From Monosporascus cannonballus (Eukaryota; Ascomycota; Sordariomycetes; Xylariales), in the NCBI GenBank assembly GCA_004154925.1, contig QJNS01000252.1:47332-111331 (forward strand): a stretch of 64,000 bases of DNA, in the 5' to 3' direction. Shown in pieces: positions 1 through 9,475 of this stretch. A model generated the notes under the pieces. It saw only the letters and a list, made by a program, of their open reading frames with translations. It did no database searches and was not told the DNA's origin. Made by a program: the position numbers and the translations under genes. Within the stretch, counting starts at the first letter, position 1. Each line of letters begins with the position of its first letter.

Positions 1-79
1 AAAGGAAACACCGAGACTATAAATAATGGTAATCTATATCTGAGGAAACCGCCCTCGGCATGCTCGTTATTTAAGGGCC

Positions 80-1560
80 TTAGTCCTCGTGCTCATTCTC
101 GGGTTGAACGCTAGCAGATCGCAACCTTGGAAACATGAGCCAAATCAAGAGCGTCAAAGTTAGCTGTCCTAGGATTATGGCCTGGAATACCTGGATACCA
201 AGTCCCTCCGCCGCCGCACCAAGACCAAAGGGCAACAACGCGCCGCCCACCTGACCCACCGACGCGACGAAGGAGACAGCGCCGACATGTAGATCCCTCG
301 GAAGCAGGCCCGTAACCATCACAATGCATGACGGGAAAGCCGGCCCCAATGAATACCCCTGCAGCGTAATCATCAACATCGAGACGATTGGTGAGTCGAT
401 GACGGCAAACAACACGCCGAACGCGATGGAGAAGGCGAGGTACACGGCGTTCGCGGTCCGGACACCGATCCTATCCGTCAGGGCGCCGAGCGTTAGCCGG
501 CCTGCGGCCTGCGCGATCCAGAAGCCAGACGAGCTCACGCTCGCGAGGTAGGGAGATGCGTGGCGGACCCGCGTCATGAAGACGACGATCCACCCGGAGA
601 TGGAGTACTCCGTGCCCACGTATGCCAGGCAGTAAGCTGCGCAAATCCAGGTCACCTTATGCCTATAGATGGTCTTTGTGCTCGCGGTCGTCTCCGGGGC
701 TAGCGTGTCTTTGAGCCCGTCCTCACGGTATCTCTCCGCGTCCTCAGATCGGAAAGTGAGGAACAAAGACAGCATTTCCAACAGGGACGCTGCCAGCTAT
801 GTGGGGATTCTCTTAGTTAGTGGTCTAGGCATATAAATTTAACTCGAAAAAGAGAAGAGGAAACTTAAATGGGCTGTAGTACCAAAACATGATACCACTC
901 AAACCACCTCGCCCCGCCATAATCGAACATCGCGCCCGCCATCACCGGCCCCGCAGCGGCGCCTATCGAGAAACCGCCATGCAGGAAGCCCTGCATCGTA
1001 CTCGCATTCTCCATGGCGCCGGCCCAGGCGCACCAGGAACCGTCCAACAAGCCGCTGCCGAAGACATTGAGCGCCACGGAGAGGATGTAGATAGGGAATG
1101 GCGGGTGCAAGGCCGCGACGGCGGCGGACACCACATGGCACAGGGGCGCGATGATCGCTATGCCGCGTTGGCCGAGCTCCCTGTGAATACGGCTGTTAAG
1201 CTGCGCGGCCCACACGTATCCCAGGAGCGGCACGAGGAAGACGACGGACACGTGCAGGTCAGAGAGGTGGTAGTAGGATTCCAGGCGCGGGATTATGACA
1301 CCAGTGGTCGAGACGAAGAGTCCCAGGACCGCGAAGGAGAACACCGCTGCTGCAAACCGGAGATGCAAGTCTATCCGTCGGGGAGAGGCGGCGCTGGCGC
1401 CGTTCGGTGTTGGGCTGCGATTTGTAAGAGGGTAATGTTCAGGCCCTACTGGCGAAGTGATCCTAGAGGAGCCATTGGAGTCGCTTTGGCTGGTAACCAC
1501 CGAATCGAGAAGCGGTTCCTGCTCATAATGGTGCTGATGGGACCCCTGCCGGACCATCAT
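80..1560 (-). CDS. Major facilitator superfamily transporter (BSC6-like), 2 exons
   Basis: The product is a predicted 12-TM membrane transporter of about 464 aa; the substrate is unknown. Exon 1 is 883-1560 and exon 2 is 80-796. The 86-bp intron (797-882) has a GTACTA donor, a CTAAC branch site and a CATAG acceptor. Joining restores one frame across a loop between membrane helices. The N-terminal 70 residues are hydrophilic and Ser-rich. About six helices follow in exon 1 (first near FAAAVFSFAVLGLFVST), then a cytosolic loop with SEDAERYREDG, then a second helix set in exon 2. The stretch GRLTLGALTDRIG resembles the MFS loop motif GxLaDrxGrr. Length and layout fit the fungal MFS group annotated as bypass of stop codon protein 6, as known from family memory. 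The start is the first ATG (MMVRQGSH). The class is confident; transported solute and exact subfamily are not. Confidence 0.85.
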
Positions 1561-3295
1561 GTCGTCTTTTGCCAGTGGAATAGCTGGAAGATGAATAGAA
1601 GTCGGGAAGGGACCGCAAGGCTTTTATCGAATCGTAAATCGATCATCGTAATAAAGGGCATAATGCCATAAACGGATATAATGTATCACGTCTTATTTTA
1701 TCTTCATAATTGAGAGAATGTTACAGTAACTGCCTTCAACGTACCCTTGTGTCTATGTGCTGGTATTACTAACAACCTGCATGATTTGCGTAGTAATCGC
1801 GCGGCGCGGTAAAAGGGGAATCCTTCTCTTGGCAGCAACTTTACGGGTCTCCTCCGCTTTTTGCTGACGCTGAAATAATATCCACCGTTGTATCCCTGAA
1901 TTTGTCCCACTGATATATTGTCCAAATACGATGCCCAACTCGCCGTGCGTCCTACCGGCTGGGTTTGGAATGACGGAACTGGCACCAGCCTAAACTCAGA
2001 GTGCAATGTTGAACCTGAAGGGACCTGCTCTGTGTCTCCCGTTGCAATCACTTAGCATCCGCGTGTAAGGCGTCAAGGTAGCGTTGATGGGTGCCCCAGA
2101 CGTTGCACACGCCGCGAGCTAAGACGACCGTCTCCCACTAAAGCCGAGTGAAGGGAGCTTCGGCCGTCAAGACCCACAGACTGGTGCCTGTGGCAGATAA
2201 TGCATCTAGGCCGCTCGGCAAGCGACGCATACCCTTCGCTTCCCTAGTTAGATATACGGCACAAAAATAAAAAGGCTTCATTAAATCGAAGCCCCCTTGG
2301 CCTAACAACATATTAAGGTATAGGTAGTCGGAACGCCAACTTATTATAAACTTAGGCCTAGTGATCCACTGCTGAGCTACCGCGAAGATTTTGGACTGAA
2401 CACACCGTGTCGGCAGTTTCCGTACGCCGCAAGTCAACTCCCCCGAAGCAATCCAGGTAAAAGGTGCCCGCAACGGCCTCCAAGAAATGTCCGTCACATA
2501 GGGACCATCGTAACAGCCTTTTTTCGTGTCATGTCCTGGCTTCTGGGTGCCCGTCGCCAACCGTCGAAGGGGGTGCTGCTGTTTTACATGTGCACTTTGC
2601 GTATAAGCTACCATGAAGATTCGGGCGCGAGAATGATGGTTACAAGGATCGATATCGGGAATGTCTCCTGTATTGCATAATGCATGTACCAAGGCCAATC
2701 GCCAAGGCGGTGAAGGTTCGAAAACCCACGAAAAGCACCCACGATGAAGAACTGGTCGATGACACAGCATCAGTTGGCATAGGTCGTCAAGTACGAGACC
2801 TGCTGTGTAGCCTCTCTGGTCCGAGTTTCACCCAATCGCGGCTTAACCTTTTTGAACCGGACTGGACGGGTCGTGAATGCTCAAAGTATTATAAAGGGCC
2901 AGGGATTCCCATACCTGTATTGCTTTCTTGCGTTTCCCCCCTATGGTCCAGAGTTCGGCTTTATTGATGCTAGCCGATCCATTCCATCTCACGTCGTGAT
3001 AGCCGAATATGCAAGCTTCTCTTACGCGAGAGGGCGATGAGAGGGCCGGGGACGAGCTTGTGACCTTTGCCGGCTGACAAAAGTTAGGTGCAACGGCCTT
3101 TCAATATGCCAACAGTGAGAAGATTTGGATTTCCGCTGTCCCTATTCTGCTAGCCTGGCAATCCATAAGGGGATACAGTGACACATTGTCGTCTCGCACC
3201 ACGTGGGCGAGGGGACTTCGCCAACCTATTCCAACCCAATAGCACTTGACCCGGCTTCGCCATCTGGCATGCATCTTCTCCGGCCGTCACCAAGA
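1561..3295. other. Intergenic gap
   Basis: This 1.7-kb stretch lies between the MFS gene start and the doubtful small ORF. Several open frames of 60-210 codons occur on both strands, but none has convincing codon bias, a recognisable domain or splice context. It should contain the MFS promoter. Confidence 0.5.
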
Positions 3296-3569
3296 TTACA
3301 TCATCCTATCAAGGGGCTTCCTCTTCTCCACAGCAAGGGCCTATGGTGACAAGATGCCGGGTTTCCATACCATCCGAACGGAAGCGGACGCCCTTTTTCC
3401 TTTTTTATAAACAGGCAGATACCTCTCCTGAGAGGTTCGCCAGGAGAGAGTTGATGAGGTCATCTGGGTTGAGGACCTTGGAGGCAGCCTCGGAAACCAC
3501 ATCCTCGACCTCGGCGAGGGATGGCGCGTCCGCACAACTGAAGACAACGATATAGTAAGAGTAAGTCAT
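3296..3569 (-). CDS. Doubtful small spliced ORF, 63 aa
   Basis: A tentative small gene. Exon 1 (3423-3569) starts at an ATG in a good context (CACAATGAC) and encodes a peptide beginning MTYSYYIVVF followed by acidic and hydrophobic residues. A possible GTATCT donor and CATAG acceptor (intron 3341-3422) would join a second exon, 3296-3340, ending in TAA. Without splicing the frame stops at 3405. No family is recognised, and the intron lacks a clear CTAAC branch site. The peptide composition looks protein-like, but chance is a real alternative. It lies about 150 bp from the 5S rRNA gene on the opposite strand. Confidence 0.25.
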
Positions 3570-3718
3570 TGTGAAGGCGGAAACGGGAACCGGTGGTGGG
3601 AGGCGCGGAGGGCTAGAGGGCGTCCGCGTCCCACCTCGTCCCCCTTTTCGCAAATCCGTGAAAAGGAAGAGCGCCTCGGGCGGCGGTGTTATAGCCCCGA
3701 TTATCTAGACGCACACTT

Positions 3719-3838
3719 ACATACGACCATACCACGTGGAAAACTCGGGATCCCGTCCGCTCTCCCCTAGATAAACCGCGTAGGGCCAAGATAGTAGTTG
3801 GGTCGGTGACGACCAGCGAATCCCTGGTGTTGTATGTC
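3719..3838 (+). rRNA. 5S ribosomal RNA gene (dispersed copy)
   Basis: The segment matches the known fungal 5S rRNA over its whole length. It begins ACATACGACC and ends GTTGTATGT, which pair as the terminal helix I. Internal conserved blocks include GGAAAACTCGGGATCCCGTC, TAGTAGTTGGGTCGGTGACG and ACCAGCGAATCCCTGG, covering the internal control region for TFIIIA and RNA polymerase III. A TTTTT tract at 3844-3848 is a plausible Pol III terminator. Single 5S genes scattered among protein genes, rather than in the rDNA array, are typical of Neurospora and other Pezizomycotina. The 3' end could be off by one or two bases. Whether this copy is functional or a slightly diverged variant cannot be told from sequence alone. 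Confidence 0.95.
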
Positions 3839-3843
3839 TGTTG

Positions 3844-3848
3844 CTTTT
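3844..3848 (+). terminator. Pol III T-tract after 5S gene
   Basis: Five consecutive T begin six bases after the inferred 5S 3' end; a run of four or more T is the usual RNA polymerase III stop signal. Confidence 0.6.
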
Positions 3849-5012
3849 TGCTGTTTGGCGTTTCTTCTTTCCCTGCTCTTTTTCCTAGTCTCGCTGCATG
3901 GTTGCTGCTCACCGTCTGTTCGAGGTCATGGCATTACGTACTCCCTTAGGCAGGCCACTTCGCCTAGCCATTGTCCTTTAGTAGCAAGTACGCTTGAGGA
4001 ATATCCTTGCCTCCATAGCAGAAGGGATAGATAGATGGCGCTAGCTAGCGTCCATTAGACTCTGCCGAAGGTTCCCTGCGTAGTCTGAAGTATTAAGAGA
4101 TATATCCCTAACCATGGAGACTGTTCCGCTAACTCTCTGTCTCTTGATATCAAGAAAAGGGGTTAGCTACCTACGCCCGTCAATATGTATGGCTACCTAG
4201 GTACATATGAAGCACCAAGACATGTTACGCTCGAGTAAAACATCTAGGGCTACTCCGTACGTTCGCGCTGGACTGTATTATAATCCAGTTATTCCCTCCA
4301 TTATGCATAGTGTACCTATCTATATTTATGTATACTATCCCAAGTAGGAAGGGACATCAACATCGAACGAAGCACTGAAGATATGTGCAAGAAGTGCTCT
4401 TTCATTTGTTCATGTCATTCTTAATGTCCGGGAAGCTATCAGTTCTATATACTTCGAATGCATAACATAGATGTCGTATACCCATCTCCTCTCGTCGTCG
4501 TGTCCGCCTCATGACAAGACATCGCATGAAACAAAGATGGCGTCCTGAAAATCATATGCACCGTATCGTCCCCCGGTCCCAAATGCTCCGATATGATGTT
4601 AACACCCGATAACTCCTAACTCCTAATCTAGGGTTCCCATGCCCTTGCGGCCACTGAGAGGCTTCGGCGGTTTATATGGTATTTATATCCTTGCCCCCTT
4701 AAATCAATGACTTCCAACCCAGAAGCCCATAGAGGGGCGAAATCTTCAATCGTGCCGCTAGAGAGCAACGGACCACAGCCCTAAAAGTGCTTTGGAGGAC
4801 GCTGACCCCCATTCAAGTGACCAAATTCAACCGACATCAACCACGAGGGATAATTTTGGGGGGACGTCGCACTTGCCCTCATGGGTCCTCTTACTTGGGT
4901 CCGGGGCAGCGTGCCCGCGTTGGTAGCCGATGAATAACGACTAGAACGCGTCTTGTCGTATGTTGCGTGTGGCTGACACAGGCGTATCCTCCTCCTACTC
5001 CTGACAGCCTCT
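3849..5012. other. Intergenic gap with TACCTAGGTA palindrome
   Basis: AT-rich sequence between the 5S gene and the stop of the orphan gene at 5013. No supported gene. The palindrome TACCTAGGTA occurs at 4194-4203, a motif that recurs in several gaps of this window. Confidence 0.5.
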
Positions 5013-6188
5013 CTAGCGACCAAGGAGCGTCCGACCTGCCCTTGTGGATGCCTGGTACTCCGCGAGGTGGTGTCGGGTGCTGCCGATGGAGTCCTTTCTG
5101 TTTAATCCGGGTCCAGGTTCTTCTCTTTTTTCGCGATGCGTCCTCACGCCTTTGCGCCTGGCTTGTTTGGTATGGCGTGAGACTGTCTCCTCAATCGCTT
5201 TGTCCTGCAGCTCGAGGCTGGCCCTGGTAGCTTCTTCGTCCACTCCGTCGTGTAATTGGTCGGGTATCGGCACGGTTCCGAGCTCGCGACGTGTCTGGGA
5301 GGCTTTGTTGCGTATCGCCAAGCTCCGCATGAGCCAGTCGACCCACCCGGGCGAGGGCGGCTTCCAGTTCCCGACGTCGCGCAGGAAGCGCTCCTGCTCG
5401 GCGGGGAGGTTGAGCCACACCAGCGGCTGGCCGTTGTGGATCTTACCCTCGATCACGAAGTCGCCCGCACCGGCTGGGCAGCTCAGGAAGTCGGTGACAA
5501 TGACTGGCTGATACGCCGGAATAAGGATATGGAATTTCACGGGCCTGTGCCTGTTCCTCTCATAGGAAGGGTTCTCGGCCAGCTCCTTTCTGACAGCCAG
5601 CATGAACAAGAACAGCGCGTCGAGTTGGTTGCTCCAGCCGCAGAACCTGCGACCGAGTCTCTTCTCAGAGACAAGCTTGCAGAAACCGGGATACCAGTCG
5701 GTGTCGGGATGATAGACGAAGATCCAATGAGATTCCCTCTTTCCGGAAGTCGCATCGAGTCGCTCTCGAACCATATCGTAGACGTATTGGGGGAAAAGCT
5801 GCTGGGCCATCAGGACGGTTTGCGCTTCGAGAGTCTGCCCTATCTCCTGCAGCCGAGCGGCGATGAGTTTCAAAGCCTGGTTCCCTTGATACTGCTGGAC
5901 GGCGTGCACGCCGAAACCGATTGCTGAGCCGATCATGGTGAATCTGGCTATGAGAGCCACCTTATCGCATGCCGACTCGGTTACAACTTGTAAGCTGGGA
6001 ATCAAACTTTCCGTCTTATCGAGGAGGCTAGCAGCTTTGCTGGTTACATCGCCGATTTTTATGACCTTTTCGTAGGCTTCGACTGTCCTGGCGACCGGTC
6101 CAATAAAAGACGCCGCTACCTTGATCGCTTCCTTGCCGTACCTCGCGGCATCTTTGTTTTTGAATACATTGGCCAGAAATTCAGACAT
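5013..6188 (-). CDS. Hypothetical fungal protein, 391 aa
   Basis: A single uninterrupted frame from ATG (MSEFLANVFKNKDAARYGKE) to stop. The N-terminal half is alpha-helical in character, with a weakly hydrophobic segment VALIARFTMIGSAIGFGVHAVQQY (about residues 76-99) that may be a membrane or helix-bundle segment. A helical region QALKLIAARLQEIGQTLEAQ follows. The middle is rich in Trp and aromatics (HWIFVYHPDTDWYPGF, GWSNQLDALFLFML), suggesting a folded globular domain. The last 70 residues are basic and charged (KQARRKGVRTHREKREE). No catalytic motif or named family is recognised. I recall uncharacterised proteins of similar look in other ascomycetes but cannot name one. The helix-rich N-terminus faintly recalls fungal HeLo-type regions, which is only a speculation. 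No signal peptide is seen. Confidence 0.7.
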   Translation of the reverse strand: MSEFLANVFKNKDAARYGKEAIKVAASFIGPVARTVEAYEKVIKIGDVTSKAASLLDKTESLIPSLQVVTESACDKVALIARFTMIGSAIGFGVHAVQQYQGNQALKLIAARLQEIGQTLEAQTVLMAQQLFPQYVYDMVRERLDATSGKRESHWIFVYHPDTDWYPGFCKLVSEKRLGRRFCGWSNQLDALFLFMLAVRKELAENPSYERNRHRPVKFHILIPAYQPVIVTDFLSCPAGAGDFVIEGKIHNGQPLVWLNLPAEQERFLRDVGNWKPPSPGWVDWLMRSLAIRNKASQTRRELGTVPIPDQLHDGVDEEATRASLELQDKAIEETVSRHTKQARRKGVRTHREKREEPGPGLNRKDSIGSTRHHLAEYQASTRAGRTLLGR

Positions 6189-8237
6189 AATGAATGAAGA
6201 CTGGCAGACTGGTAGGGCGTAAATTCGAACGCTATGGGCCTTCGCGTAGGAGGAGAGACCCTTACTTAGCGGAAGGAAGAAACACCGACTTAGTTTGACT
6301 TCGAGAGGGAACCCAAAGGGGTATGCGAAAGTCGGTGGGCACTCGCGCTTCTCACCGTCAAATCGCGTTGCGCTTTGGCATCTGATTGTGACTGCACAAG
6401 TGGGGCATGCGACGTGTCTGTCTCTTATGCATCTTTTTCAAATGGGGCTGGGCAAACGAGGCGAGAGATGAACAGCTACACTGAGCATCCCCCGGCATCT
6501 CTTATCGTCTTGTGGTTTGTATAATTCATAACGTCCCAACATTTATGCTACGCATATGCCTATATAATGTGCGGGGTATGCATCAAACCTCGATCTATGC
6601 TTCAAGCGGGGTTAGCCCCTATTGCCAGTTGTGATTTGGCGATCTGGGCGGGGGAGGGGCTGCTATACATATGGAGTTAGGCCGCAGAACCTAGCTAACG
6701 TGGGTGCTCAATTGAAGCCTCGCCAAGTCACAAACTTCGCATCATACACGAACATTGAAAGATTCCAAAGCTTTCCACCATGGCTGATTCCACTGAGGGC
6801 AACAGCCCCGTTCGGACCTGGCGGTGTCAGCGATGCCACTGCTGTCGTTGGAAGGCTTCACCTGGACCATGAGACAGGCGAGATGGTTCCGTCATGGATC
6901 TTAATTTCCAGCTGGTTGCCTCCTAAGGCCGTTCTCCCTAGGCAGACCTCCCGACTTACCATATCATAACCCAGTTCCTATTATGAAAAGAAACGCTCGT
7001 CCTTGTAACAATCTCATCCAGCACAGGCTTATTGGCCTAGATCTGGGAGTATGGCCGAGTGTGGTCAGGCTGAGGGCAGACACATTGCTCCGTTTCGCTC
7101 AGTAGTGCTCGCACTGCATACATGTGGTCTCTAGCGTTGGAGCATTCGGCATCCTGAAAGACATCTCCTAGATTGGTCAGTGACAATTGAATCGGTTGTG
7201 AGATAAACCCCGTAGGGAACCGAGCTGTTCCGCAAGCTCTTTAGGGGCCAAACTTGGTCGGTTTCGAGAAGACACATATCATAGTAGACGGAAGGACAGC
7301 TAGGGACTTGTTCGAACTCACATATGATAATCCTATTCGCATTAGATATAAAGATCTCGTGACGGATCCAAAATCTTTCGAACCAGCAGGGGGCCGAGCA
7401 CAGAGCTTATCGAGCGCATCTGGCGATGATCGAAGGAAGGAGTGGGATGCCTGGATCCACGTCAGCAGAACCCTCCATGAGAGGAATGTAGCTATGTTAT
7501 AGTTTGTAGCTGGATATATAGTAATATAAATCGTATGAGTTCTCACGGGTTCAAGGCTTACTGCCATCGCAAGCTCTCCCACAACGGTCTCTATTGCTCA
7601 ATGAAACTCACATCCTCGTCGCTCTCATCATTAGCCACAACTATACTGAAAGTCAGTAGCGAGTAAGACGTAGTTCAGTCTCATCTGTTGTATCAGGTTA
7701 GTATCTCAGACATAACTTGTCCCTCAGTTTGTTCATGGATCTTTCAAGAACAGCTCTCGGTAAAGGGGAGGCAATCCAATCCGAAATTACTTTGGAGCTC
7801 CACTGCAATGAGGATAGGTAACAGGTTGTTTAAAGCCCATAGAGTGAGCTTTTGTTTCGCTTGGCCGAATCGTCTATGATTATCCGTCAAAGCCAACTAG
7901 GTGGATCGTAGACAAGAAAATGGGGATCAATCAAGCTCCGGACAGGCCAGGAGGCTTTGAGTCTCGCTACTCAGCCCATTGTAAAGACATAAGGAGTGCT
8001 ATCAAGTCATGAATCGTAACAATCCACTCATTAGGAGTCGGCTATTGTCTCTCCTTTCCGTGATGCTTTGTGAATGGACGATACAAGCCAACTTGCAACA
8101 AGGATAGACCAGGGAGAGTGGCCGCCTCCCACTGTAACTCGGCGTCCGAGCTATAGGGGTTAACAACGGGCTTGTCTCTTATACAAAGACCATTGTATAG
8201 GCTGGTCAAAGACATTCAAATCTTCATAGCTCTGGGG
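6189..8237. other. Intergenic gap with a possible decayed coding remnant
   Basis: A 2-kb gap without a supported gene. An open + frame without ATG at 7254-7502 encodes a protein-like 82-residue string (includes HIIVDGRTARDLFEL) that could be a relic exon. It lacks a start, splice context and a recognised family. Confidence 0.4.
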
Positions 8238-8248
8238 TATATATAAAA
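8238..8248 (+). promoter_or_regulatory. TATA box of the 184-aa ORF
   Basis: TATATATAAAA lies 76 bp upstream of the ATG at 8324, a normal distance for a fungal TATA-driven promoter with a short leader. It supports transcription of the GC-rich ORF on the + strand. Confidence 0.6.
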
Positions 8249-8323
8249 CGGGTGGTACCTCTCAGCAATTGCCCGTCAACGCTGCATCATCATCAGGAAG
8301 CTTTGTCCATTATCATCTCGATC

Positions 8324-8878
8324 ATGGGTCTGCCGCTGTCAAACTTCCCCTCCAAAATGTCGACGGCTACCACGGAACCGCAGACCGGGTCTAACAACGT
8401 GGCGGGCGAGGGGCGAGCTTGCACAGAAGCGGCGTTCCCCGACCTCAGTTTCGTAGGCACGGGGCGGGCCATGGCGCTGCCCTTGGGCTGCTGGGTCCAG
8501 CTCAACAGGCGGACCGGCTGGCCGGCCGACGGCGCCGTCAGGCATCAGCCAGTGGGTACCGCGACGGGATGGGCGTGCAGGTGCCGCGAGCACTTCGGCT
8601 CCGACGGGGAGCTGGTGGGCAACGTAATGCTGAAGATCGCGCTCGAGGACCACTGGCGGGGCTCCCCGGCGGCGCGGGACCGCTCCGTCCCCGGCGCGCT
8701 GCGGCTCAACGCCCTGGTCCGCCGGCAGGCAGGCCTCGTTGGCGTCGGGTGCCCCCCGAATCTCTGGGACGTGTTCCCGGGCGTCGTGCCGGGCCCGCCG
8801 CCGTTGTTCGAGGCGATGTCGCGCCGGCTCTGGGGGGAGGACGCCTTCCATATCAGCAACCCGGACGGGTCGTTGTAA
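8324..8878 (+). CDS. Orphan GC-rich ORF, 184 aa
   Basis: Intact single-exon frame. Third codon positions are almost all G or C from about codon 25 to the stop (for example a run ctc gag gac cac tgg cgg ggc tcc), whereas the flanks are AT-rich. This argues for real coding on the + strand rather than the overlapping open frames. The ATG at 8324 is chosen because it follows the TATA box and opens the longest ATG frame; a later in-frame ATG (8357) is possible. The N-terminus MGLPLSN fits the N-myristoylation pattern MGxxxS, although this may be chance. There is no signal peptide, membrane helix or recognised domain. Residues are rich in Gly, Pro, Arg and Trp. Function unknown; it may be lineage-specific. 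Confidence 0.6.
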   Translation: MGLPLSNFPSKMSTATTEPQTGSNNVAGEGRACTEAAFPDLSFVGTGRAMALPLGCWVQLNRRTGWPADGAVRHQPVGTATGWACRCREHFGSDGELVGNVMLKIALEDHWRGSPAARDRSVPGALRLNALVRRQAGLVGVGCPPNLWDVFPGVVPGPPPLFEAMSRRLWGEDAFHISNPDGSL

Positions 8879-9475
8879 TAGGTAAGCCGGTTACCTAACG
8901 CGTAGAACCCCCTTATCACTGCTGTAGCAAGGTCAAGGTAAGCTGTGCAGTTAATCGAATAGTGAGACATGGTACCTCTCGTGGTTGCCTGCTTTCAAGG
9001 CGGAGATAATTCAGAACAAGGTCAGTCTATTTACGAATAGGTTCACTTCGGTTAACCAAGTACTCTGAATCCAAAATTATGACAAAACGAATCTAGCATG
9101 ACCACCTCTTCGCCGTCTTCGATATCGGTGACGATTGGGAACAAAGTCGCCTGAGATGGCAAGCAGGTGGCAATGATTTACGTGGCGTATTCAATGACAT
9201 ATTTATGAACCAAGGAATTGAGATCATCCTCCACTCTACTATAACCAACTTCGGCACCGGCGACATTCCAAAATTTGTAAGATGGAGACTTCTTGTAAAT
9301 GATATCATTGAACTAACGTTTGAAAAATAAACGAATAAAGCTCTCGAAAATTGATAAATGTGCTGTCCCAGCGCCGAGTAGATGATATGCCATATGCCAC
9401 GCTAATGATGCTTGTATGATTTCGCCTTATATTTTTAGTCCTCGAGGACCAAGATCCCAACGCCACATGTAGCCC
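8879..9475. other. Intergenic gap
   Basis: Convergent gap between the orphan ORF and the glycosyltransferase stop. It is AT-rich and I see no gene or notable repeat in it. Confidence 0.5.

Noticed and set aside
889..1671. 260-codon + frame antisense to the MFS gene
   Set aside because: It is the mirror of the real MFS exon 1, whose translation shows clear membrane helices.
2138..2770. 210-codon open frame on the - strand upstream of the MFS gene
   Set aside because: Composition is unlike coding sequence in this window and nothing in the translation resembles a protein family.
7254..7502. 82-residue + frame, protein-like
   Set aside because: It has no ATG and no upstream exon; kept only as a note in the gap entry.
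8339..8851. Long antisense and alternative-frame ORFs over the GC-rich orphan
   Set aside because: High G/C at third positions of the + frame opens the other frames passively; the TATA box also favours the + frame.
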